Assembly: GCA_030549495.1 (NCBI GenBank)
Contig: JAUIRK010000942.1
Coordinates: 186,001-250,000, forward strand
Origin: Nectonema munidae
Taxonomy: Eukaryota > Nematomorpha > Nectonematoida > Nectonematidae
DNA length: 64,000 bases
Reading direction: 5' to 3'
Shown: one piece after another, positions 1 to 11,198 of the stretch
Layout of the letters: each line of letters opens with the position of its first letter
How positions within the stretch are numbered: position 1 is the first letter of the stretch
Made by a program: the position numbers and the translations under genes
The notes under the pieces: generated by a model
Database searches by the model: none
Seen by the model: the letters and a program-made list of their open reading frames with translations, nothing else
What the model was told of the DNA's origin: nothing

Positions 1-592
1 TTTATTAGTTTATTTTGTCTCCTTTCTCTTATGTTAATTATGTAGCAAATTTTTCAATTTTGAGTAAAAGGTTAAGGCACTGATCTACCGCTTATGTCAA
101 ACTATGAACAAGTTGGTATTGATAATCCAGAGGCCTCCGTGATGAGCCAATCATCTCAACCAACCTGCCATGCGACCCATAGAGTATGCTGTAGGGGATA
201 CGTCAAATTATTTTTAAAAAAACTTAAGGTATTCTCTAAAAATTTTTAGTTTTTGTTGAAGCTCTATAACTTTTTCTGATAGACTTTTTTTTCCTTAAAA
301 GTTATTATAAAAGGCAAATCACTGCAAAATGTTAAAAGTTATTTAACTTTTTCTAGATTATTGTTGCTTGCACCAATTTAACTTTTAAATTATTTTTGAA
401 TGATGCTGAGAAAAATGAAGTAATGCAATCTTAATTTATTGTTTGATTTTTGTTTGCACAAGTTTGTCTTTATTTTATACCCTTAGTCTAACTAATTTAC
501 ACTTATTCTTATAAACTAAAAAAATGAAAAAATTCGAATACCAATTTTTCTTACTAACTAAAATTTCTGTTCTGTTTTACATTTTTGATAGA
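1..592 (-). repeat. Dispersed repeat with a tRNA-like SINE segment, copy 1
   Basis: This stretch is repeated at 30842-31455 in the same orientation with small indels, so it is a dispersed repeat and not unique DNA. Read on the minus strand, its first ~230 bases contain GGTTGGTTGAGA, like a tRNA A box, then CCTCTGGATT, the remains of a B box. The rest is AT-rich and non-coding. Resemblance ends near base 592. A short open frame at 524-706 has no protein-like features and is not called. Confidence 0.6.
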
Positions 593-769
593 AATTACTT
601 TAGAAAATTTATTTATTTTGGATGTATTGTTTTATATTTATTTTTCTTAATAAACATTTTAATTTTTAAGAAAGAAAAAATGCAACAACTAAAAATTAAT
701 GAATGATTTTTTTCATTCGATAAAATTTTCAATATTTTTTATTGTTAATTTATATCTTTAACCCTTTTC

Positions 770-1028
770 TACACATAATTTGGAGATGATTCGCTGCAGG
801 TTTTATTGACTTTCATAAAAAAATAAATATCACCACTAAATTCAGCATGCTTGAAAATGGGTTTATATGTGTAAAAAACATTATATAATTATTTTAAAAG
901 TTCTTTTTGAGATGAGCTGTCAAATATAAATCAATTTTTTCACAGGTTTGATTAATTATGATAAAAAATGGATATCACCACTGAATTCAGTGTAGTTGAA
1001 ATATATATATAGCCTAGCACTAATAGGG
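770..1028 (-). mobile_element. Terminal arm of the TTAA satellite/foldback element family
   Basis: The segment carries two units of the ~150-bp repeat that also fills 47700-48690 (shared blocks such as ATATCACCACTGAATTCAG and GATGAGCTGTCA). It ends in AGCACTAATAGGG followed by TTAA at 1029-1032. The same end closes the complete copy at 45099-48798. This is therefore the right arm of a second copy whose left part is lost or outside the window. No coding capacity. Confidence 0.75.
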
Positions 1029-1032
1029 TTAA

Positions 1033-3454
1033 GGAGAGTTCAATATACATAATAAAGCAATACATACATACATATATAACTAAGATTAAGAGCTTTTTTT
1101 GTTTGGAAAAAGAAAATAAAAAACTACTTATTAAGTACCTACTAAAATAGTTTTTTACCATAGATTCACAAAAGAACTTTTAAGTTGATAATATTTGTAA
1201 CAATTTATGCGTTGATATACATATTTTATTTCACAATAGAGAAATCTAACTGACGGCCATTTTGGCTATTGCTTTTTCCAGAATTGAATAAATTTTTTTC
1301 TCTCTCTCGCTCTCCCAATATAGCTCTGCCCCCTGCTGGCTACGCCTATGCATGACACAATGGTTAACTGAGACCATTATTTCGAAGATTAAGATTATAA
1401 CTCTTGAATTGTAATGATTATTACTTTGTATCACTAAATAATCTCGATGTTTTTGAATTCAACTTTTTTCCACTTTGAAATACTTTTACCTAAAGTAATG
1501 CCAAACTGACGCTTATTTGTTTTTTAATCTATCACTGTAACAGTCTGATAATTTTATTATTCAAGAAGTTTTTTTCTTGTTCATGATCGGAAAATATATT
1601 ACAAGAAAATCGCCACTAATGGAAATTCATACCACTTTAATGAATGTAGAACAGTTACCTGTAATTTTTAACTGAAGGATTTTTGTGAATTGTTTTCATA
1701 AACTCAGAACAGGCTTTAAATAAAAAAGGGTCTTTTATGTAAAAACTTTATCAGAAGAGAAGTAATAATAGTGATAGTTATATTGTAATTCTAAACACCA
1801 TCAAACTGTTTCAATTAAAGATTGCTTTTGAAAAATTTAATTCAATTCTCTCTAAATAGAAAACAGAAGAAAGTCAAAAAAGAGAAGTAAAAACCTAATG
1901 CATAATAATACATTTAATTTGATCAATTTCTCATTTTTTTTGATAAAAAAATTGGATTGTGTAATAACCATGGAGATACTAAAGGTTAAGTGATTAATCT
2001 CTCATATTTTACACAAAAAATAGTAACACCTAAAAAGTATATGTTCGAACACAATTGAGGAAAAAAAATAAAATAAAATTTTTTAAGAAAGGTATGCTAG
2101 TTCATCTATTGTTTTTAATAATCGAATCGATTTAATCCCAATATTTTCAACTGAGATAATTAGTCATTTTTTTTAGTTAGTGTAATATACAATTTATTTA
2201 TAATCCGAAGTATAATCATGAAAATGCGAAACGATGATCGAAATTTCGAATACAGTAAATCGAGAAATTTTCTGATTAATTTATTCGCAAAAAAAGAAAA
2301 TGGAGAAAATTTCATGATTTTCAGTATTTAGAAATTTCATTAAAATTTTTATAACTCTACTTGTCTTTAGTCTTCAGATTTTAGTGTACTTATTTTATAA
2401 AACAAAGCTGTATAATTAAATAGAATAGTTTTCGATAAATGAAACATGAGGAAGAAGTTATTTAGAAATAGGAAAAAAATATTGTAAAATTATTTTAGCA
2501 TCACATTTTTTTATAAGAAAAAAAATAAATTTTTAAAGTTTTTACTTATTTTCCTTGTGATTTATTAATTTAATTTTTTCGCATAAACATTTCGATCATT
2601 ATCGAGGTAACAAAAATGGTTCACAATTATAAAAATTTTGCATTTTTATCATCAGAATGACGTCTTTGACATATCCTTATAGACTAAGATGATATTTTTC
2701 TGAATAAGAAACTCGAGATTTATATGTATGTAAAGTTTCATATTCATATCTTTTTTTATTAAGCAATTTAACTTTGTTTCTGTCAGCTTATTTTACGACG
2801 ACCCGAAAATTTACTCAAAAAATTGTTTACTTATTTTAGTGTTCCCTTAGTGTAATTAAATATTTTTGCTCCTCAAACATAGATAAAAATTATCTAAAAA
2901 AATTAACTAAAAAATAATGATCAACATTAATGATTCCTTATTTTTATATAAATTCATGACTTGATCGTCAAAATATATTTATTAATATATAACTAAGGTA
3001 TGTAAAACTTGTATTAGATTTTTGTTTTTTCTTGTTTTCCTTCCTCTCCTTTAATTTTTTCCCATACAAATGAAACAACATATAGAATTAAATATCCGTG
3101 TCCTTAATATATTTTTGTTTTTATAGCCCTTATTGCTTATCATCAAATAAGCTGTAAATTTATTTCAACAATAAAGTGATTATATAAGATCTGCCTTTAA
3201 TGCTAAATCCTATATATAAGAGGGCGTATAAGACATTTATTCAGTTAATTGTAAGAAGAACAGTTTAGTACTTATAACATCCTTCCTTGATTTTAGTTTA
3301 GATAAATTGTCATAAATTAACTAAATTACTATTTACCTTTATTAACCCATTTTAGGCCGTAATTTTGTTGAAGTTTAAATTTATTTTCAAAATGGAAATC
3401 TAAATTCTTTTTTGATAACAAAAATTCCTTTCAAATTACTTTTTTTTCATTTCT
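1033..3454. other. AT-rich non-coding stretch
   Basis: No reading frame here looks like protein. Around 1317-1355 there is a GC-richer scrap (CCCCCTGCTGGCTACGCC) that resembles the end of a hAT-type MITE of the kind found whole at 29896-30079. The remainder is featureless A/T-rich sequence. Confidence 0.5.
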
Positions 3455-4149
3455 AGTACTTTTCTCTGGTGTTTCAAAATTAGAACATCGGCAGAAAGCG
3501 AACTTAGTAAGTTTTAATACGGTAACAAAATTTATAAGGGAAAATTTTATAATAAAGTAAGATAAATTTCATTATTCTTAATGATAGTGTGAAATACTTT
3601 TCATGGAGTCTTATCACATCCTTTACACTGTTTTGTTGTGTTTTTTACAGATGTATCATCTTCCTTGTGAACAAGAAACTAATATTTCCATTGATTTTCT
3701 CCAATTAGGCGTCAAATGAGTAAACTAGCTCAGGCTTACTATTTTTATTTGTTTTGCTTTTAAAAGTGGTAGTACAATCCTTCTTCTGAACTCTAAATGT
3801 GCCAAACATTCTTTAGAATCTTCATTTATGTGAAAATGTAACTTCCAAGCTGCAACAACTGCTAAGTTGAATGTGTTAATTGCGAATTGCCACCACCATT
3901 TTTTCTTTTTATTTGAGGACGATATGGGGATAATAATCGATTCATTACATCTACACACTTTTCAATAATATGGGGACATTAAACCTTTAAATATTTTTTA
4001 TCTTTTTTAAAAAGTCAAAGTTTCGTGTTTACAGAAGTTTGAAGCAATGGTAACAAGGGCGTTATCATTCCATCGCGCTACGTAAACTTTTTAACATCTG
4101 TAATGAAATTTACCACTCTTAATTTTTTTGGTGCCTTTAACTGATTTAA
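3455..4149 (-). pseudogene. Older piggyBac element, C-terminal part of transposase
   Basis: On the minus strand, 3725-3958 encodes the typical end of a piggyBac (DDE_Tnp_1_7) transposase: KKWWWQFAINTFNLAV followed by HLEFRRRIVLPLL. Upstream, up to the TTAA at 4146-4149, weaker matches (SGKFHYR, TIASNF) continue the same protein through stops and frameshifts. The N-terminal part of the same gene lies at 6498-7400 on the far side of a younger piggyBac that split it. An imperfect copy of the family's 20-bp palindrome (3469-3488) marks the likely left end. The exact terminus is not certain because the expected TTAA has decayed. Confidence 0.8.
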
Positions 4150-6497
4150 TCGTTTAGTGTCCAATAAGCAAAAAAATAAATTTTCTATTCCAAATCAGTT
4201 TTTATTGATTTTTAATCACTATATTGAGTATATGTACCTTTTTGATTTATTTGAAAACATCACATGCAAGTGACAAAGCTACTTTACTATGATATTGTTA
4301 TATACAAGAAAAAAGCAGGTCACTTTATTTTAAAGATATAAGGCACCTGCATAGACACATGTGTGAGTAATGAATCATTATAAAGCAAACACCCTCTTCA
4401 TTTCTTGTGCTAAAATTATATCGATTTTTTCTTCCTTGTTTTCCAGTCTTTCCTTTAGTTTTCGCTTGATGAAATTTGTTACCTTGAATTCAGTTGTGAA
4501 CTACATAGAAGATGATTTAAGTGATAAAGAGTATGATGTTTGCATTTTGCCTCCCGAAAACTCGTGTGTTTCTGATGCTGAAGAAATAGATGAAGATTTA
4601 CTCGAAGACGTTGTTGCATCTGATGTAACTGGGGAATTGGAAGTGTTCACTAATAACCTTAGTAAAAATACTAATATTTCACAACCCTTTACTGCTAATT
4701 GGAAAAAGAGTTTTAAATTTGACAAAGTTCTTTCATCAGACACAACAAGTAAAAAATATTTTGATCATAACTTGATGTCATTATCCAATATTGAACTATT
4801 CTTTAAAATACTGCCTCAAGAATACTTGCAACAACTATCTGAAATGTCAAATGTGTATGCAAGTCAGAATGGATTTTCTTTAGATGCCGATTGGAAAGAT
4901 ATAGGACAATTTTTGGGCATAGTCTTGCTTAGTGGGTATAACTGCCTGCCTAAAGAAAATGACTACTGGAGCACCGCACCAGATCTTGGAGTCAAGTTGG
5001 TTTCGAGTTCAATGTCAAGGAACACATTTAAAAAAATTAAAACATATTTTCATATTGTTGATAATAATAAAATTGATCACACAAATAAAGTAGCAAAGAT
5101 TTTACCTTTTTATGACGAATTGAACAAAAATCTTCCCCAGTTTGGAATATTTAGCACAGAACTCAGTATCGATGAATCGATGGTACCATATTATGGTAAA
5201 CATTATTGTAAGCAATACATAAAAGGTAAACCCATTCGTTTTGGGTATAAACTATGGATAATGTGTTCAAAAAAAGGGTATCCTTTTTCCATCGATATTT
5301 ATTGTGGAAGGACTGAAGAAAAAAGATCAAGATGCGTTGGTGAGCATGTTGTTTTGAAGTTTGTGAACGAACTTACTCACCCCGAAAATCATGAAGTTTA
5401 TTTCGACAATTTTTTTTCATCGCATTCACTTTTTTCTCTTTTGATTGATAAAAATGTTAAAGCAGTTGGGACAATTCGTGTAAATAAATGCCCAATAGTT
5501 AACAAAAAGAAAAAAGTTGAAAGAGGGGAGTTTGACTATCGATCTGACGGAAAAGTTTATGTTTGCAGTTGGAAGGACAACTCAATTGTGAATATTGCCT
5601 CCAATTTTTGTTCGCATATTCCTCTGGGTAGAATTTCAAGGTACTGCAAAAATTTCAAAGAGAAAAGACAAGTAAATTATCCGAACATTGTAAAAAAGTA
5701 CAATGAATGTATGGGAGGAGTGGATACACTTGACAAGCTTTTGTCTAGTTACAGACCTCAAATAAGAAGCAAAAAATGGTGGTGGAATCTGTTTAGTAAT
5801 GGACTAAACTTAAGCGTTGTTTCTGCTTGGCTACTTTTATGCGAACTTGATGCTTCAAAAAAAGTAACACACTTGGAATTTAGAAGAGATGCTGTTTTAC
5901 ACTTGATAGGATTGGGAAGGTTGAAAGAAATACGTCAAGGACCTAAAGCACATCTACCTAAAGATATGAGAGTCACTAAAGGACATTATTTAGTAGAGTC
6001 GACACAAGGAAGATGTTCGATTTGTCAAAAAAATACAAAGAAAAAGTGCAATTTGTGTAACAAAAGACTCCATCAACTTTGTTTTCCTTTATATCATTAA
6101 TAAATAAAGTTTTACAAAAATGTTATTTTAGATACCTTAAATGGCCAATGTTCCATTTCTGGAACATTTAAAAAACTGGTACAAAAACTTTTTTTTCTTG
6201 AATTATTTTTTATTTTAAGTTTTTAACATTTTATTCAAACTCTAATTAAACTCTTTGAAGCAAACAATTATTGGGAACAAAATCCTAGGGTTTTTTCTTT
6301 CATTTTTTCAATAGAAGGTAAAATTTTTACATAAACGTGTTTTTTAATTGACGTATCAAAAGTGTCAATATATTTTTATGTTCAATATAAAGCCTGGTGT
6401 CTGTTGAATATATTTATTTAAAAAGAATAACACTGATTATGTATTAAAACACTATTTTTTTCAATGTTCCAGAAATGGAACATCTGACATTAAACGG
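4150..6497 (+). mobile_element. Apparently complete piggyBac transposon
   Basis: The element is bounded by TTAA on both sides (4146-4149 and 6498-6501), the target site of piggyBac transposases. Its ends are short inverted repeats: TCGTTTAGTGTC at the left and the complement of CCGTTTAATGTC at the right, two mismatches in twelve. The right half also carries a 20-bp palindrome, ATGTTCC-N6-GGAACAT, at 6464-6483, and its exact inverse complement at 6148-6167. It contains one long intact transposase gene. Insertion into a coding stretch of an older piggyBac gives independent support for both boundaries. It looks recent and possibly still mobile. Confidence 0.85.
4469..6100 (+). CDS. piggyBac transposase (PGBD-type), intact
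   Basis: This DDE/D transposase cuts and pastes its own element at TTAA. I prefer the second in-frame Met at 4469 (543 residues, beginning MKFVTLNSVVNYIE). The earlier ATG at 4370 adds 33 hydrophobic, Ser-rich residues that do not look like family sequence. Counting from 4370, the catalytic Asp residues are D268 (SIDESMVPYYGK), D346 (VYFDNFFSS) and D452 (GGVDTLD). The WWWNLF and HLEFRRDAV blocks follow. The C-terminus is the cysteine-rich zinc domain of the family (CSIC, CNLC, HQLC spacing). The acidic N-terminal third is usual. Two overlapping AATAAA signals start at the stop codon (6099-6108). No stops or frameshifts are seen. Confidence 0.92.
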   Translation: MKFVTLNSVVNYIEDDLSDKEYDVCILPPENSCVSDAEEIDEDLLEDVVASDVTGELEVFTNNLSKNTNISQPFTANWKKSFKFDKVLSSDTTSKKYFDHNLMSLSNIELFFKILPQEYLQQLSEMSNVYASQNGFSLDADWKDIGQFLGIVLLSGYNCLPKENDYWSTAPDLGVKLVSSSMSRNTFKKIKTYFHIVDNNKIDHTNKVAKILPFYDELNKNLPQFGIFSTELSIDESMVPYYGKHYCKQYIKGKPIRFGYKLWIMCSKKGYPFSIDIYCGRTEEKRSRCVGEHVVLKFVNELTHPENHEVYFDNFFSSHSLFSLLIDKNVKAVGTIRVNKCPIVNKKKKVERGEFDYRSDGKVYVCSWKDNSIVNIASNFCSHIPLGRISRYCKNFKEKRQVNYPNIVKKYNECMGGVDTLDKLLSSYRPQIRSKKWWWNLFSNGLNLSVVSAWLLLCELDASKKVTHLEFRRDAVLHLIGLGRLKEIRQGPKAHLPKDMRVTKGHYLVESTQGRCSICQKNTKKKCNLCNKRLHQLCFPLYH

Positions 6498-7617
6498 TTA
6501 ATAGGACAATTATTTGTACGATTTTCTCTTACAATCCCCTGATAACGTTTCAATGAGTTTAAATGAAGAGAAGAAATTATCAAAGTATACTTCATGAGAA
6601 CTTTTTTTAAAATTTGTAAAATTTTCAACAATTATGAAACTCAAAGGAGTAGCACAAAAACTTTGCTTCATATGGATAACCATTAGCTGAATAAATGTAG
6701 AAAATCTTGTAACCAAACCGGATCGGCTTCTCTCGTTTCCATGAATGCTTTCCAGAATAAGGAACCATGCTTTCATCAATAAAAAGATTTGTAATAAAAT
6801 CCAAATTGTAGCATTTTTTCATTTAATTTATCATAAATTGATTGAACTTTAGCAAACTTATTTGAATCAATTTTATTATTATCACAAATATGAAAATATC
6901 GCTTTATTGAACCAAAGTTATATCTTGACATTACTTTTGGAGAGAGAAACTATCAAATCATCATCTTACACGAGTAATCATTTTCTTTTGGCAGGATATT
7001 ATGTACAGTGAGTAAAATAATTCTAACAAACTGCATACTATCTTCAGCGTGATAATTTATAATTTCATTCTATTGAGAAGCATATATATTTGTCATGTTT
7101 GCTAAATAAGAAAAGAAGTCAAAAGGCAAAAACATGTTAAAAACATCTTGTAAACTTATTTCGTTCAATTCATGATATAATAAAAGTAAATTAGTTATAG
7201 GTTTGTCTTTCAATTTTTTATTTTCAATACCAGTATCTAAATGTTTTCATTGCCAATACTCAATTTAAGTTCTCCACAAACATTGTTTAGCATTTCAGAA
7301 GATACAAATCTATTTCAACAAAAAATCATCATTTTCTTCAGTTGGAAGAATACATATATCAATTTAAAGTTTTCAATTTCATGATAATTCAAAGACTGTA
7401 TACGCGCTCTATGAAAGAGGCAAAAAATGTTAGACAATAGTAAACGGAAGCTGTACAAAATGATGGAAATTGACACGCGTTGCAATAAAAGTGATTAATT
7501 CTAAGAGACCTTTTGTTCTACATTGTTTCACATATGTCAAAAACATAACATAAGCGAGTAATATTTTTGTGCATCAACAGCCGATGTTCCAAAATTCGAA
7601 CATCTTTGCTTTGTGTA
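6498..7617 (-). pseudogene. Older piggyBac element, N-terminal and catalytic part
   Basis: Minus-strand pieces read FIDESMVPYSGKHSW (first catalytic Asp) and EVYFDNFFSSFKLIETL (second), followed by a block ending NCPI at the insertion point of the younger element. The next residues of the same protein are found at 4149 and below, so the split gene lines up across the insertion. Several stops and frameshifts make it inactive. The palindrome ATGTTCC-N6-GAACAT form at 7584-7603 marks its right end; the flanking TTAA is degraded. Confidence 0.75.
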
Positions 7618-7917
7618 AGCACTTTGGAAATAAATCATTGACATCAAATAAAAAGCTATGATAATAGTATATCTTTTTAATTTGTTTTTGTTACAAATTG
7701 TAAATAAAAAAATTCCAGTTTCATTTTATTGCTTTGTTCTAAATTTATATTTTGATTCAGTGTAATAAATTCCTAAAAATAAATACTTATGCAGAAAAAT
7801 TCATGTTTTACAAATTTTGCTAAATTTTATATTCCACAGACATTTTATAAAAGAAAACTTCGTTTAAGTCAAATTTTAGGCCCGTGAAAAAACGTGGACT
7901 TAGACGAAGAATTGTTA

Positions 7918-9792
7918 TTAACCCATTAGTGCTCAAGGAATTTGAAAAGTCAATTCTTTAAGCCCATGAAAAGCTGAAAAACAACAGTCATGAAGTTTCT
8001 TATTACACTTCGTGCATTTTCTTTTTGTTGTTCTGCCACACGGAGCCCATCTTGATTAATTTTTTTCAATTTCAGGAAAATGATCCAAGCCATCATATCG
8101 ATTTGAATATAATCAATTCTTTTAAAACACGGCTATTGACAAAACTGTATTTGGTACTAAAATAACTTTTTTATCATGACAGTACATTTGCAGGTAAGAA
8201 GTTGCAATTGACCGTATGTGCTCCAAGGATGCACATTGTTTTTCGATATTTCTGTGTAATAACCATGAATTATACATGCTGATTAAAGCTGCCAATATCA
8301 TTTCCTATTTCTGATAAAACGTCTATATGTTGATAAAGCTTGATCCATCTGATCAGTGCCGTCCATCGATTTACTATATTTGCCAATGATTGCTGGTCTT
8401 GAAACTGCAACATATTCTTTCAACTTTTGTGACCATCTTCTTGCTACTCCCATAGGCTCAATACTTTCAAAGTTAGATGCAACTGTCATGGCTTCATTAT
8501 CATTCCAAATCACTAATTCAACTCCACTATTTACATCTTTGTAACCTATAATAGATCCTTTTTTCTTTTTTTGAATTCGAATTTTGAAGGTAGTGGGCAA
8601 TCTTGTATCATGTTGGCTTTTATTGTTCCTGTACAGTGTACATCCGATGTTTTTCTTTTTCAAGTATTTTAAAAGTGGTATTGAATTAAAGTAGTTGTCA
8701 ATATATACGGCAAAATTTCCTTCTGGTAAAGATTTAAGTTAACTAAGAACAACACTTGGTCCTAAACCATTACTATATCCATTTTTGAGCCTTTTTCTTG
8801 GTACGCTCCGAAGTTGCAAAGTATCCTCCAATAGATTATCCAGACGAATCGGTTTCATGCTCATCTCTTGCTTAAGTTTTTGGCCAAACTTTCCATAATA
8901 ATGAATCATTGATTCATCAACGTTAGCAATTTTTGTCAACAAAGCAAAATTTGGACATTTACTCATTACTAAATTTAAAATTCGGCTAACTTTCGCACAT
9001 TTGTCATTTGGATCAATAGTACTGTTGTCGCAAAAATGAATGAAGATTCTGAAGAATCAAACTAAATTGATTTCTTGACGTTGCAGCTTTGATTAGTCTG
9101 TGTTGAACATCTGGAGCTTCTTTCCAAAACATTCTATAAGATGGTAGTCGCAAATAACCACTTAACAGAAGAATTCCTAAGAAACAGCTGAAGGTTTCTT
9201 TTTTGAGAAGTATCCACCCAACAGCACTATTTTAAGCCGCATACTCATTTGTTCTTTGTACAATTAAACAACTTCATCGTCAAAAAATTTGAACATTTTC
9301 CATTAATGGTTTGCACTCATGAAATTTTTTGAATAAAAATCTTGGAGGTACTTCAAAATTTTCCAAATTTTTCGTGTGAACATTTTGCTTTTCATATCGC
9401 CTATTGACATTCCCCATTTATTGTCGCGTGGTATTCACAAATTGTAGGTCACAACTTAGTCTAATTCAGCAATCTGATATTTATTATCAATTGTGACGAT
9501 GTCGTTTTCAAAATCATGAATCACTTGTAGTTCACATTGTGCCAATAATTGTTTTTTCATAAATTATGTAATTCAAAATTTTTTTTATCACCTGAATCTT
9601 CATCTTAACATTTTTCATCACGTGGAGCAATAAAAATATCAGTACCAAACTACTTTTTATTACTGTTGAGAGCATCAATGACATCATTTAGCGTAAAATG
9701 TTTGTTTTCTACTGCTGCTCTATCTATTTTCATAACCTTTATTTGCCTTTTTTAAATTTGCTTTACTTGAATATTATTAACATTCGCCATTT
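7918..9792 (-). pseudogene. Third, broken piggyBac transposase gene
   Basis: A distinct piggyBac lineage lies on the minus strand. Reading from about 9792 down: an N-terminal MANVNNIQV start, then VDESMIHYYGKFG near 8925 (first catalytic Asp), then 8298-8663 with VIWNDNEAMTVASNF and SMDGTDQMDQALSTYR (third Asp). Near 8030 comes a Cys/His end (CTKCNKKLH), the zinc domain. Stops and frame changes separate the blocks. At the left boundary TTAA (7918-7921) is followed by CCCATTAGTGCTC, a terminal sequence shared almost exactly with the satellite/foldback element at 45099. I could not find the matching right end. Confidence 0.8.
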
Positions 9793-11198
9793 TAAAGAAG
9801 ATTGAAATGCAGTTTTTAGTTAAAAAAACAAAATAAAATCACTTGTACACTTATTTTATAAATTTTTATTACTGTTGCTTTAAGGCAACAGCCCGGTGTT
9901 GCCCAATGGCCGCGCATATATTTTTGGTTAGATGCTGATCTATAGCACTATCAATAAATCAGAAAACACCCATTGAGATATTTTCATTTGACTGTTACAC
10001 TCTTTTAAAATTTTGTCGCGTCTTAAACTAAATCTACGTAAAATATTTAAGCCTTACTTTGATTAGATAAAATTCATTATAAATAAATAATATATAAATT
10101 ATATTCTGTCAATTTTAGACTCCTCGTGCCAAATAATTTGAGCGTAGCCCAATCTTAGACTGATTCAAATTTTGACATGATAAAAATATGAAAAAAATTA
10201 AGACTTTTTTTGAAGTTCGGCTACCGTGACTCCGTGCTTATAAACTGAGAATTGATGCTGTTTTTCTAAAATCGACTATTTCGGCTCTAACATTTTAATC
10301 AGTATATCATTGTTGTAAGCTATTTTAATTATGATTTGCGTGGTTTAATTTTTAAAGTTTTTTTGTAATAAAATAATTCGTTAGCGTATTCTTAGTTACT
10401 CTCTTATCTAAAATATTAATACATCGTTGTTTTTTTAAAACCCACCAATATTATCTCATTTTTTACACGAAGATTATCCTAAACTGTGATTGAAATGTAG
10501 AATTGGAGTAACCCATTTTGTCCTCATGTTGTCTATAATCCTTTTTTCTTTCGACTTTATGAATAATAGTTTTTGTAGAACCTAATTAGAAAAAAACATC
10601 ATAGGATCTAGAAAAAGACATAATTTTTTTTAATGTCTCTAAATATTCTAAATACTTTTCCATATGTGTCACTGAAAAGTTAGAAAAAAGTGTGTTTAAT
10701 ATGAACCTTTCAAATCTAGTTTTGTCAACATATGAGCCTTTTTCATTGAACAGGTTCTTCATGGATGATTTTAATTTAAACATTTTAATTTTTATGCCTT
10801 AATCTTGCAATCATTAAAACCTTTTATAATTTTTGCAGCACAATTTAGATGAGCTTATTTTCTGGTTAGAACTATGTAAGACAAACTCAGGGTGCTCATT
10901 TTGTATATAAAAGTAGAGATCTTAACAAGAATATGGACGTGCATTTTATCACTCAAGCCGCGCTTTTGGCTTTCCTATTATTTTGTGCCTAATTTACGAG
11001 AATGGCTTAGATTAGAGGATACATTTTTCATGGATGATTATATTTAGTTATAACATTTCAAAATTTCATACTTCAATCAATAAAATTTAAGAATATAATT
11101 TTCCTACTAATATTTTTTCGAATATTTTTGAATTAATTATCTGCAATAACTTTTTTTTCATTAAGCATATGTACTCCGCATAAATTAGTTTATAACAA
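9793..11198. other. Intergenic AT-rich DNA upstream of the three-gene cluster
   Basis: A GC-rich imperfect palindrome (GGCAACAGCCCGGTGTTGCC, 9893-9912) may be a subterminal hairpin of the neighbouring piggyBac. A minus-strand frame at 10586-10783 could encode 65 residues but matches nothing I recognise. Just before the first gene there is a run of eight T's followed by CATTAAG (AG at 11164-11165), which could be a splice acceptor for a 5' leader. Confidence 0.35.

Noticed and set aside
10586-10783. Small hypothetical gene on the minus strand
   Set aside because: 65 codons in AT-rich DNA, no recognisable motif, no splice or poly(A) context; chance frame cannot be excluded.
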